Shown here: in pieces, positions 26,301-37,132 of the stretch
Layout of the letters: each line of letters starts with the position of its first letter
Numbering within the stretch: the first letter of the stretch is position 1
From: Pseudofabraea citricarpa
Lineage: Eukaryota > Ascomycota > Leotiomycetes > Helotiales > Dermateaceae
Length of the DNA stretch: 64,000 bases
Assembly: GCA_029641185.1 (NCBI GenBank)
Contig: JAPWGK010000003.1
Coordinates: 1,550,001 to 1,614,000 of the forward strand
Reading direction: 5' to 3'
The notes under the pieces: generated by a model
Told to the model about the DNA's origin: nothing
The model's database searches: none
What the model saw: only the letters and a program-made list of their open reading frames with translations
Translations under genes and position numbers: made by a program

Positions 26301-26977
26301 CAGGAGGCGTTTACCCCTTGGCGCCGAAAAGTAGGCGTGCAGACAAATCGAGAGGAGGCAGCATATCTATTTCGTTTCGATTTCCACATCAGCACTGGCT
26401 TTTGAATTCGACAGAGGGGATTACTTACACTCATTCCCACCATGATCAAGACGCCTTTCCATTCTCTCCAGTATATGCCATCCTGGTATCCTCGACAGCC
26501 CTTAATAACGTGCCACTCAGCACCCTCCTTCAGGACCAAGAGCCTTCTACATCTCATATCCCATCCATCAGACTGCCACGCCGATCTCAAGAAGCCCACC
26601 CAATACGCGAGATGGCCATGGAGCGCCTCGACTATCCTCTCTGCGGTCCAGCTATACGGGATGACGATGTTCCAGAAAAAAGTAAAGACGGCGTCGTAAA
26701 CGAAGGGCCAGTGCCCGAGGTACGGGGATACGCGATCCGTGAGGTGATCGACGACCAAGATGAGCCATTCTCTGGCTACGGGTGATACGATGGCAAGAAC
26801 GCTGTTGAGCATGTGGAATATCGTGTCTTGGAAGGTCCAGATGTCAGAAGAGGGAACCGTCAGCATGTCGTTCACGGCGCTGACCCAGCATTCTAGATCA
26901 CTTGGTTGGGGCTCGAGGTCTCGTGGTGGATCTGGTGGTACACCTGCCGCCGCTGCTGCTGCTGCGTTAGCCATCAT
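23322..26977 (-). CDS. Giant membrane/coiled-coil protein with RGG repeats
   Basis: No known family. Exons 26977-26429 and 26366-23322 join in phase 0 across a 62-base intron to 1197 residues. The first 290 residues carry several hydrophobic segments (for example DTIFHMLNSVLAIVSPVARE, VFTFFWNIVIPYSW, WRVLAVVIGAAAAFFNLFIG) and many Trp. A long Gln/Glu-rich coiled-coil region follows to about residue 760. Next come a Pro/Thr/Ala-rich linker, a run of RGGRGD-type repeats (about 995-1058), and a charged C-terminal helix (RIRYLEQILRQSGIGYKRW). It is tandem to another giant gene with the same plan. A membrane tether with an RNA-binding-like RGG tail is a reasonable description but not a function. 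Confidence 0.72.
23740..23925. repeat. In-frame minisatellite encoding RGGRGD units
   Basis: Imperfect tandem units of about 18-30 bases, rich in CCCCTCT on the plus strand, encode the RGGRGDSRGG-type tract of the 1197-residue protein. Unit lengths are multiples of three, so copy number can vary without a frameshift. Confidence 0.75.
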
Positions 26978-28204
26978 GTTGAAACTGCTGCACTGGAATG
27001 GAATGAGATATTTTTTGATAGGAAAAAGAAAAACGTACGGGCTTCAATATGGAGGGACGAGTTTGACCATTACGAGGGAACAAAGAAGAAACCTTTGTCG
27101 GGGAAATTGACGTGGGCTGAAAGAAAGAAAAATAAAGCGATTGAGGATATTGCCTATTCTTTGTTCGTCTTGAGATTTGGCGTCTTGATCGGCTTCGGAA
27201 ATCATAACGCAATTACGAATCCCTTTCTTCTCCCTCCTCGCCGTTGAGCGAGATCCATCGCTAGACTTTTACATGAGATTTGATGTTTTAAGAACGCTTT
27301 AATGATGCCTCCGAAAACACAACGTTAAATAGCCCTTTCTTGGCCCATGGTTTGAACACCTCCCATCCGGAAATACACGTTCTGAGAGAGCTTCATGTAG
27401 CTACAAATAATTAGGATAGAAGGATTTCAAGTTATGATTGTTGTTCTTGTCATTGCAATGTCCGTCCAGAAGTGACGGTTTCAAAAGGACCCTTTAAATT
27501 TCCCTTGATGTTTTAAAACGACTCCCATTTTGAAAAGTGATATACTTTGTACAGGAGAGTCTGGTACCAAATCCGTGTAAACCATTTGTTCTAATTCAAG
27601 CGGGACTCTCATGTGCCTCTATTTGCAGTGTCAAATGCTGAACCTCAAACAGCCTCACCAAATGGATCTAGAGACCAATAATCAAATGGATTAAATCTTC
27701 ATGGCTAGAGTGTATTCCAAATAGCATCATCCAAGAATATCAAGCAGCCAAGCAACCAAGCAACTAGCAGACACAGAGCATAGCATCACATGGTCACAAT
27801 CAAGTCACCTACTGGCAAGCCAATTGTCAAACACGAAAAGTCTGCGGGACAAAAGAAAGCACAAAAAGTGCCGCGTTCATTTCTCGTTTGGAGAGAGTAT
27901 GTGTGTAAATCTGACAAGTCCATGTACCTGTTCATCTCCAGGTCCAGGTCTAGGTCCCTCCATTTTTGTGTACACCAACAGCCACAACCCATTCCGAGCC
28001 CATACTTTCTCTCCTTCTTTCCAATTCTAACAAACGCCCAACCCACCTCCATGAAGATAAACTCAAGACAAAACAAAGGAAAAAGGGTGATGAGTGAGAA
28101 CTCATGAGATGTAACAACTCTCCCCAGACTCCAACATACTTACACACTTCCACTTCTACGTCTTTCTCCTCCATCTCCATCACCACCACCATCATATCCA
28201 CCCC
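26978..28204. other. Spacer between the two giant genes
   Basis: Promoter and leader of the 1197-residue gene and 3' flank of the 1693-residue gene. I see only short overlapping frames and AT-rich sequence. No additional gene is supported. Confidence 0.45.
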
Positions 28205-31200
28205 CTAATAACCCCTTGGGCGCTTAAGAGTTTTGCCCAGCTCGTTGTTGTGCTTCACGAGCTCATCTAGCTCGAGCCTATCAACTTCATACAACGGCAT
28301 TACTGCCTGTCTTCGCAGGTTCTCGAACCTGATACCCTGGTTATCGTCCCATGGCTGGAAAGCGTGCTCTCTCTGCTGGTTACGGAGGAGTTGCTCGCGA
28401 GAGCTGATCTTGGTCAGCAAGTCGTCGCGGGACACGGCCGGGGTAGACGCACCCGATGGGTGAGCAGAAGTCATGGTGCTCGGGTGAAAAGAGAAGGGGC
28501 CGGTGTTGACAAGGTTGAAGTTGAATGGCGTATTGGCGCCCGACCCAAATACTGGGGGAGTGGGTGTGGTTGAACCAGGACGGCCTTCTTGCATTCTTTC
28601 CCAGGCTCCGGTACCAGGTAATATCTGGCTGATGCTACCTCGCTTTCCATCTCCGGCAGCCATTTCGACATCCATCCCTTCGTCTTGTCTCCTATGCTTC
28701 TCGCATTCTTCAAGCTTTCGCTTGACATCGTTAAGCTCTGCTTTGATTTTTTCGAACTCTACCTTCGCCTGCTTTACTTGCTCCAGCAGATTTCGATGCG
28801 CCGTTGCTATCCCTGTCCAGAATTTCTCTATGTCATTTTCATAGCCCCGCGCCACAGCCTTTCCAGCGAAAAGCAGATGCCATCGGTAGTACTCTACACG
28901 CATCTGCTCGATTCTCCGCCGGGACATGTGCAAACCATCCCTCATACCTCGAAGGGCACTTATGAGATCTGATGCAGGAGCATCGGCTGGAAGTTCAAGT
29001 TGGATGGCACCGATAAGTGTTCTGGTCAGATCACTGTTTCCACTTCTGGTCTCTGCAATCGACTTGAGCTTCTTGACCTCTGCTTTGATGTTGTCGTAAA
29101 GCTCCTCCTCGTCCTCCTCTTCATCACCATCCGCTAGTTCCTTATGTAGCCCCAAGAGGAAATTCAAACGTGCTTGCAGTTGGTTTTTCTCGTCGTCGTT
29201 GTCTCCTTCGACGTTTTCTCTCTCGACGTTTCCTCTCTCGACGTTTCCTCTCTCCTCGTTTCCTCTCTCCTCGTTCCCTCTCTCCTCGTTGTCTCTTAAC
29301 TCTTGCCTTAGGAGTATGGCATTAATAATCTCCGCAGATGAGGCGTTTGTATCATCGATAAAGTCCCAATATTTAAGAACCTCTTGGTGTTTATCATACA
29401 AAAGGTCATACTTGGCCTTGTATTCGGCAAGTTTTGTCTCTGCTTTAGCAAAGTCCACGGGATCAACTTGTCTTGCTAGGAAGCCTTCTATATTTGGATG
29501 CTCTGGATCGAGACGAAGGTGGTCAATAATGTCGTTATAACACGACTGGGCAAACTCAAGCGAAAGATTGGTTTCGTCCAATTTTTCTTGTAGCTTTTCG
29601 CTATTCTCAATCTTTTCGCGAAGTTCTGTAAGATCTGGATTTTCGGGGTTGAGACCAAGGTTTTTCGCGAGGGATTGGTAGGCATCGCTGGCTGATTGTA
29701 ATTGGCCTTGTACCTGTTGCACCTCTTGCTGTAGTTGGCGAACTTGTTCTGCTGGCGCAATGTTTGCAAGGAATGTGTCTAATCCTTGGTTCGAATCAAA
29801 TCCCAAATTTGTAGCCGCCGTCTGAACAGCGGAAGTAACCTTCTCAGCGTGGGTTTTATAACCTTGGCTCTCTTCTTTGGCGGTATGTAGCTCAGAAACG
29901 TTGGTGTTGAGGCGTTCCTGTAGATTTCGCAGGATGTCGCTTAGATCGGTGTTCTCTGGAAGGCCAAAGTAACCATTGGCTTCCTTGCGGACTTTTTCGA
30001 CGTTGTCGATGATAACCTGTGCACGAGAGAAATCGTCAGCAATAGCATCTTGGTCATGTTGACTACCCTTCAAATCCCTTTTGAGACGAAGAAGCTTGCC
30101 GCTGACCAATTTCTCACGTGCAAGGGTTTCTTTCAACTCGTGACGGGTAGACTCTAACTCGAGATCAAATTGGGATTCACGTACCATCTTTCGTTCCAGC
30201 TCATCCTTGTAGGCATTGTTTGCCTCCTGGCTGCTTGCTCCTAGAGCAAGAACCTGCTGCAATCGGGCAACCTCTGCCTGGTAATCGTCGCCGCTCTGCT
30301 TCAACCGAGAGATCTCAGCCTGGTAATCAGCCTCACCTTGCTTTAATTGAGCGATCTCGGCTTGGTAACCATCGCCAGTCTGCTGCAATTTCGAGAACAT
30401 GTCCTTCAATTGAGCGATCTCGGCTTGGTAACCATCGCCATTCTGCTGCAATTTCGAGACCATGTCCTTCAATTGATCTTCAGAGGCTCTGCTGACATCA
30501 AGTTGCTCTTGGAGATGAGAGATCTGAGGTGCATTGTTAACATCTCTCGATTGGCTCTCTCCAACCTGCTTCTCCAGGCGGGCAACTTGGTCTTTGAATT
30601 CGCCTTCTTTCGAATTGGCGTTCTCCAACTGTTTCTGAGTTCTGTCCAGTTCTTCCCGAGCCATTTGCAATGATTTGTTGCAAGCATCCAACTTCTCCGT
30701 TACCTCTTGAGTATCTGGCAGCTTCTCAAGTTCGTCTAGACGGGCTTGAAGCTTCCGGTTGTCATCCTTCAAGTCATTTTCTCTGCGCTTGGTCTGGTCG
30801 AGATTCTGCTTCGTATTCCAGAGCTGGTTAACCGCCCGCTTATCATCCTCGTCGTAGCCACTCATCTGTGCTTCCAAGTTCTTAATTTGCTTGGTAAGCT
30901 CATCTTCGCGTTTTCTGTGTCTATCAAGCTCATATTCGCAGCGCTCGGAATCGGCATTGGCCTTATTTGAGACGGCATTCTTGGTCAGCTGGAGCTGTTT
31001 TTCCTTTTCTTTGTGAGCAATTATGTCTGCTTCCAACCCAGTGACCTTCTTGATGAGTTCACGTCCGTGCTTTTCGCACTTCTCGCGTGCGTTCGATAGT
31101 CGCTGATTTTCGTCCTTGAGGAACTGGACACTCTCTGCAGACAAACTGGCTCTGGCAAGTGCAGCCTTGGCCGTTTGGCGCCGCTGTTCAAGCTGCTCGT

Positions 31201-33342
31201 TGTCATTCTCGAGCTCTTTGTTATAGTTGTTGCTCTTATCCAGTCTGCCTTTGAGATCGTTGACCAGGTTGTTTGCTGTATCTAGCTGGGCCTTCAGTTG
31301 TACCGGTGGCGGCAGGTCTCCTCGCATTCTCTCGAAGACGCCGACTTGTTCTTTCAGCCGGTGGAGTTCTCTCTCGTTGGACCTCTGTCTGAACGCTTTT
31401 TCTTCCTCGCAGATCTGTCTTGCACGTTCGGCATCACGGCGCGCTTCTTCCGCAGACTGCTCGGCCTGTCTAGAAGCCTCGAGTTCCCGTTCGATTTGAT
31501 CTCGGTCATTTTCAAGTCTCATGGCGTGCTCTTCCGCTCTCCTAGTATTCTCTTGTGCGGCTTCCAAATCCGCAGTAAGGCGTTGAAGTGCCGTCATTTG
31601 TCTTGAGGCTTCTGCGGTTGCTCTCTGAACATCCATGTATGTCGCCAAGGCTGCCTTTGCAGCAAACAATGGCCCCAACAACCACCTCAAAGGACCAGTC
31701 ACCATTTGAAATATTGCTGAGAGGTAGAATGCCCAGTTGAGAAGCATGCCTGAGCTGAGTCCGTGGAAATCCAGCAAGCCGAGGAGATCATTCATGGTGC
31801 GTACTATAAAGTTGCGCATTCCTAAGAAAACGTTGGCTGTCGCGGTCAGACCAGAGCTGATGTTTTGTGCTACAAAGTTGACTATTGTAGAGAATACGTT
31901 AGCGATTCCAAAAGACAATTCGGCCAGGAAAGTTTGCAGGATAGCCAAGCTGGCAGGCCAGAGTTGACAGGTAAATTCCGCGAGGACCTCTGTGAGTGTT
32001 CGGGAAACAAGTGTGAAATTTCTGTGCAGTGCAGGCCAATGGTCATTCCTGACTTGAGATGCGAAGCTGATGCTACGCAGCAGAAGTCGCCAAGCGTACG
32101 GGAGGGAAAGGAGTATGAGAGTAAGAGCAACAAAGGGCTACACCAAGTCAGTATGAAACTCAGCGAACACAAAGGATTGGGGGAAAGACTTACCAAGAAC
32201 CCTCTATTTTGCATATCTGCATAACCAGAAGCCTGTAGCTTTGGAATTGCGAAGCGTGGAAAGGATGGTGCGGGTGTGGAGACTTGTGGTCTGGAAGAAG
32301 GTGGCACAGAAACTTCTGGCACGGGATGATTTGGGATAGAAGTGTTCTGGAACGCCTCTAAAAACTTACCAAAGAGATTGAAAATAATGTCTTTCAATCC
32401 GAAAAGAATTGCAGCAGCATAAACTTTGGATGTGACCCATCGCTGGTGAAAGTTGTCGACGGCCACAAAGAATCCAGAGCACACGCTTGTTGCGTAAGTC
32501 GCCACAGCTGCAAGGAGTCCATACAGGCTCTGTAAGAAACCTGTAACACCATCCCGTATCAGTACTCCATACCGCACACAAAACTGTATCAATCCTCTAC
32601 CGAGCTCGAAGAAAGAGTCTGCAATGCCACCGGCTTTGTTGACCACAAGGTTGGTCCCGTTTGCTATGCTTGGGGGTATCGAAGCCAACGCTTCGAGGAA
32701 GGCATGGTAAATCCAAAGACCAACGCTCGCTGCGTTGCTACAATATCTGGGAAGTGATGATGTGATGAATGATGTTCGTTCTGTCAAGGCGGAGAGGGTA
32801 GACGCAAGCGATCCCAGGACCCATGACAGAATGCCAGCAAAGAAATACCAGGCCATTTGAAACTCGGACGTGATAGAGTAGAACAAGTTGGATATAGTTG
32901 ATCGTAATGGCCACATACCTGGGTTGATATAGCCCGGGAGAATGGCAGTGAAGAATTCACTGCCATAAAATCTCCCAAGGCACTCCATTTCGGTGGTGAA
33001 ATCGTCCTGTCGAAAGCGTCTGAAGACGTTCAACTCGCTTGAGTGCAAATTGCATGTCGTGCTGGGTCCAAGAACAGAGGAGACAAATCCTTCCAGGTAG
33101 GCCAGGAGACCAAAAGCCAGCTTGGTTGCATCAGGTCGGGGCACCAGAAAGGCCAGGGCACCAGATGTGAGGGAGAATACGATGGCAGCGGCGAGGATCT
33201 GACACCACAAGGCGCAGTTGAATTTTCGAGCTGTTAGGATGGTGAGGGCGAGGGAGAAAATAAGACACGTCGTGGAGTATGCGAGTCGCGGGGCAAACTC
33301 CGGGCCCATGTCCACAGAGGGTGGCATGGTCGCGGAGGCCAT
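28205..33342 (-). CDS. Giant membrane/coiled-coil protein, 1693 residues
   Basis: No known family. Two exons, 33342-32194 and 32137-28205, join in phase 0 across a 56-base intron; read separately they look like two genes, but the frame is continuous. Residues 1-550 contain many hydrophobic segments (for example LAYSTTCLIFSLALTILTA, LWCQILAAAIVFSLTSGALAF, FVALTLILLSLPYAW). From about residue 550 to 1560 the protein is almost pure coiled coil, including repeats built on GDGYQAEIAQLK (about 935-1001) and a pentapeptide run NEERG/NVERG (about 1329-1362). A Pro/Thr/Ser linker and a basic C-terminal tail (LVKHNNELGKTLKRPRGY) follow. It may anchor a filament or tether at a membrane; this is inference. 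Its 3' end is duplicated at 14105-14268. Confidence 0.75.
29205..29300. repeat. 15-base in-frame repeat (NEERG/NVERG)
   Basis: About six imperfect copies of a 15-base unit inside the 1693-residue gene, encoding (N-E/V-E-R-G)n. Confidence 0.8.
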
Positions 33343-34902
33343 TGTAAGGGGTATCGTGGGGGTTCAATGGAAAGAGTCAAATGAAGATGTGAAAACGGGG
33401 ATTTGAATGATCGCAGAGATGCGCTTTAATGGGTGTGTCGATGTGGTAAAGATCGAGGTGGTGGTGGTCGGTCGAGGTAGTCTGCTTGCGCGAGGAAGAA
33501 AGAGAGGAGAAGGAGGAGGAGAAGCAGGTGAGGTTGACTTTATCCTACAACAAAGCCCGCCATCCTTTCACGTGCCCACCGCCCTCATTGTGATTGTATT
33601 GTCTTTGTATTGTCTATTTTTCTTCCGCATTGAGCATCGTCAATACACAATCAACTGAATAGGAAAGCCCTTTTCAACCAACCTCAATGGCACAATCAAG
33701 GCCAACTCAACGCACCCTTGCCTCTCGCCATGGAAACCCAATCGTTTGACGAACCAACAAAACGATTGCCGATAGGTAATTGATCATTTCTGTCCCATTC
33801 TCAATTCAAAAATCTATCCACTTTGGTCGAAGCCCTTTCCCAGACGAAGGGGGCTTTAGGAAGATGACACTAGCCATTACATTCAGGTCCTTCTACATGC
33901 TGTACTTCTGTGACTTCAATGACATAGCCAAGCCAGATACTGGCTCTGATAAGAGCAGCACTTGACCCAACCAGCTTCAGCTTCCAGTCCTTGAAGGCCG
34001 TGTACGACTAAACTCCACCGTGAACATCTCAACCAAGCATGCCATCTAGCATGAAACCACAACAGCAATGCGTTTTGCTACCACTTCAAGCAAACCAGAA
34101 CCGGCCATTTGCAATCCCACCTTGGGGGTTGCGAGAGTTCCAGCCGTTCTGCCAACAATGCCAAGACTTTGCAATAGGCTCTATCTTTGTCGTCGATACA
34201 ACACACAAAGGAAAGGAAATGTCCGCATGCGCCCTATCATGCCAAGGGTAATTATCTCAAGTCAAATCCGGCATTCCTGAGAGAAGTGCTAAAGCAACTA
34301 TGTCTTTTTGATTTGGAAGAATGGAGAAGCAGCTTCAAGCTCCTTTGCGACCACGCCTTGGATGGGCAAAGGCCCAAAGTCATGTTAGATGATAACAATG
34401 GAAGTTACACTTTGAGATCTGAGGCGGCACAGCTTAGTGACCGCCTCGGAGAACCTCGACGGCTTTATGGCTTACTGCAATTGACCGTAAAATCGTGTTA
34501 TGGGAAAAGAACGAGGGAGATGCGGTTGGATTATGGTTAGAAATTATGGGGGTGCTGAGTCATCATAGCCAAGACCTATACCAACAAACGACCATCTTCA
34601 GCATTGCTGTGACAATGTGTAGTAGTTGAGCACCTATACTTATTTCTTCCGCCAGTGTAAAGATGCTACTAGAAGGGGTGCAGTAGTTTCTTGAGAAGAA
34701 GCGCTACGGCTTGAAGTTTCCTTTGACGTATTCCCTATTTCCAGCCTCCAAGCTTTTGTACTGGATACCTCCGTACAAACCAAAACATGACCTTCGATGA
34801 AGGAATTAAGTGGGGTCTGAGTAGCAAACTGGGTTCAATAAATATTCTTGTGCATTTGTGATCTGACGCTGCATTGGGTCTTGCATTCTTATCATATATA
34901 CA
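33343..34902. other. Intergenic with a possible broken gene
   Basis: Promoter of the 1693-residue gene, then AT-rich sequence. The segment 34039-34540 has coding character in two successive plus-strand frames (separate entry). Otherwise nothing is seen. Confidence 0.45.
34039..34540 (+). pseudogene. Possible frameshifted or intron-containing small gene
   Basis: An ATG frame from 34039 (FQPFCQQCQDFAIGSIFVVDTTHKG and more) stops at 34251, right where another frame continues with NYLKSNPAFLREVLKQLCLFDLEEW to a stop at 34540. The two are offset by one base, and I could not find a convincing GT-AG intron to join them. It is either a frameshifted relic or a gene with an unseen intron. No family is recognised. 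Confidence 0.25.
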
Positions 34903-35981
34903 TCACTCGTCGTCGTCGCTAGCCGACGCTTCCATCCCAGCAGTTCTTCGTAATCCAGTTTCTTCATCATGCTTGATCTTCCCAAAGCCTTCGTTAAAAG
35001 TCGACTCGCGGGATGGAAAAGGTTCATCGCACTTCGTTGATCGCAGACGCGGATAATAGCGGCGATATGAAAAGAAAGCCACAGTTATCCCAAGGATTGA
35101 ACCACAGGTGACATCGTAAACATCATGACTGTTTTTTGATTAGTTTCGGGCAACAGCAGAGATGGGAAGGAAAGGCGCGACTTGCCGATAATCTTCACAT
35201 CTACTAATAGCTATCAATGCCGCGCCTAGCAAAGGTGCAAGAGCAAGCAATGCTCTGCCCAAATCTGTTCTGGGTCTGAAAACATGCATCTGACCACAGA
35301 AGAACAGAGCAATATATCCCAAGCCACTGAAGGCAAACGATGAATGTCCTGAAGGAAAACTCCTCCACCCGTCATGTAAAGTATGGTGACCTGTTTCAGT
35401 ACACACATCGATCGTGACGAGGATATTCGGATTCGTATCAGGAGCGGGTTTGCATCGCGAGATCAAATCTGGACGTGGCCTCCCAACAGCATTCTTGATC
35501 ACGTCTGTGATGAAGGAGGAGAGAGCCAAACTGACAAGAGTTAACAATAGCATACCTAACCAATGACGTAGCATACCTGATAAAAAATCCCAAGATTGTA
35601 ACATGGAACTTATGGACCCCAGCCCTCGTCACCGCTAGACAGAAGAAAAGGGTAATGAGCGGGACGAGGCCAGCATATATGAGATTCCAGGTAACAGAAA
35701 CTCGCTCGACCAGAGCATGGGGGTATTGGATGTTGATATTGTTGAGCGAGAACATTCGATGGAAGGGCGTAATGAGGAATTGGACGAGGAAATAAGCTAC
35801 AAGCAGCACTGCAAACCCAACATAGTCAGGAGCATACGTCTTCTACAAAACATCATCAGCTTCGACCATCTTCAAGAGGGCAAACATTATCACAAACCTC
35901 CCAAAACCTTGCCACCGATCCGATCCAACCTTGACGGGCAGCGAGGCCCGGACTCCTTGATCTAAGACTACGAGGTGGCAT
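34903..35981 (-). CDS. PAP2 lipid phosphatase (DPP1/LPP-like)
   Basis: An integral-membrane phosphatase predicted to dephosphorylate diacylglycerol pyrophosphate, phosphatidate or lysophosphatidate. Exons 35981-35898, 35842-35577, 35530-35186 and 35128-34903 give 306 residues with about six membrane spans. The three PAP2 catalytic motifs are present: KNAVGRPRPD, PSGHSSFAFSG, and SRCEDYRHDVYDV. The third motif is only complete when the last intron (35185-35129) uses a GC donor (GCAAGT), which all surrounding coding sequence supports. The acidic tail ends in SASDDDE. It is divergent from MED7 with a 315-base spacer. Confidence 0.9.
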
Positions 35982-36296
35982 TTCGAGAATGCGCTGCTGT
36001 GATCAAGGTAGAATTACCATTGAACAGCGACGAAGGACAGGAATAGAAACAATTGAGAGATGAGGAGTTGGGTGAAACATAATCGGAGCTGGTCGCCTGA
36101 CGGTTGTGCCACCGAACTCAGCCTTGCTTACATAATGCCAGCTTTGAGTTGCGGGAGCGGTTCGCGACAGCTCGATCCCCAGATCCAATCTCTCCAGGAA
36201 ACACCCCAGCGCATGGATACACCTTAATTCGCATTCGGAAGCATTCTCTCGAGTACCTCCTACCTCCGCTCCCTCACAAACGTTGTGCGACTGGCA
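35982..36296. promoter_or_regulatory. Divergent promoter, PAP2 phosphatase / MED7
   Basis: 315 bases between divergent start codons. No obvious TATA box or other recognisable element is seen. Confidence 0.4.
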
Positions 36297-37132
36297 ATGG
36301 CAGAGCCACAGCAGCCAAATGCTCTGGGCACCACGTTCCCAGCTCCACCTCCGTTCTGGCAGAACTTCACGCCCGAGAACCTTGAGCGCATAGCGGAGCT
36401 ACGGGATGCGCATCCTGAAGCTCTAGAGAAGAAGAAAGAGGGCGCAAATGCGCTGCCAGTTCGATTGCTAGATCTGCCTACGGAGCTGCGGTTTCTACAG
36501 CCTCCAGAACCGCCTGCGGATGGGACCTGGACGTGTTTTGGGGGACGATACTATGTAGGCCGCCTTGAGATGCTGGATAACAGGACATACTGATGAGAAT
36601 TTTGTAGCTCAACGAACCGATTCCGACCTTGGCAGAATCTGGCGTGGAGCAGCTGTACTCACCTCCCTCAACACCGACGGGCAAGCACTCAGATCGAGCA
36701 TTCATCTTGAAGAAACTTGCGAAATCACTTCTGCTCAATTTTCTTGAGTTACTGGGAGTAATGAGCATAAATCCAGAGCAGGTAAGGGGAACTCAGAACG
36801 GAGATTCGGAGTGATACTGATCAGCGACCATCTAGTTCCCTGAGAAGATACAAGATTTAAGAACGATATTCATCAATTTCCACCATCTACTTAACGAATA
36901 CCGACCACATCAAGCGCGAGAGAGTCTAATTTTGATGATGCAAGATCAATTGGACAGGTCGAGGGCCGAGACAGAGGGAATCATGAAGATGAAGGAAAAA
37001 GTTGAGGGTATTCTGGAGGGATTGGGGCAGGCAAAGCTGGCAGAGGCTGAAGACACGCTCATGGATGCCACAGCAGAGGGACAGGATATGGAGAAGGACA
37101 TCTGGGCGGAGCTGGACCAGGAGTTTGCTTGA
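36297..37132 (+). CDS. MED7: Mediator subunit Med7
   Basis: A middle-module subunit of the Mediator complex, which bridges activators and RNA polymerase II and pairs with Med21. Exons 36297-36554, 36608-36781 and 36836-37132 give 242 residues. The N terminus [19 protein letters not shown] and [19 protein letters not shown] are typical of Med7. [17 protein letters not shown] begins exon 2. The Med7 helical region [30 protein letters not shown] and [25 protein letters not shown] follows, and the C terminus is a coiled coil. Its length is as expected for ascomycetes. Confidence 0.94.

Noticed and set aside
31882..33342. Treating the N-terminal membrane exon as a gene separate from 28205-31948
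   Set aside because: The 56-base intron 32138-32193 joins them in phase 0 with hydrophobic sequence on both sides, so one gene is better supported.
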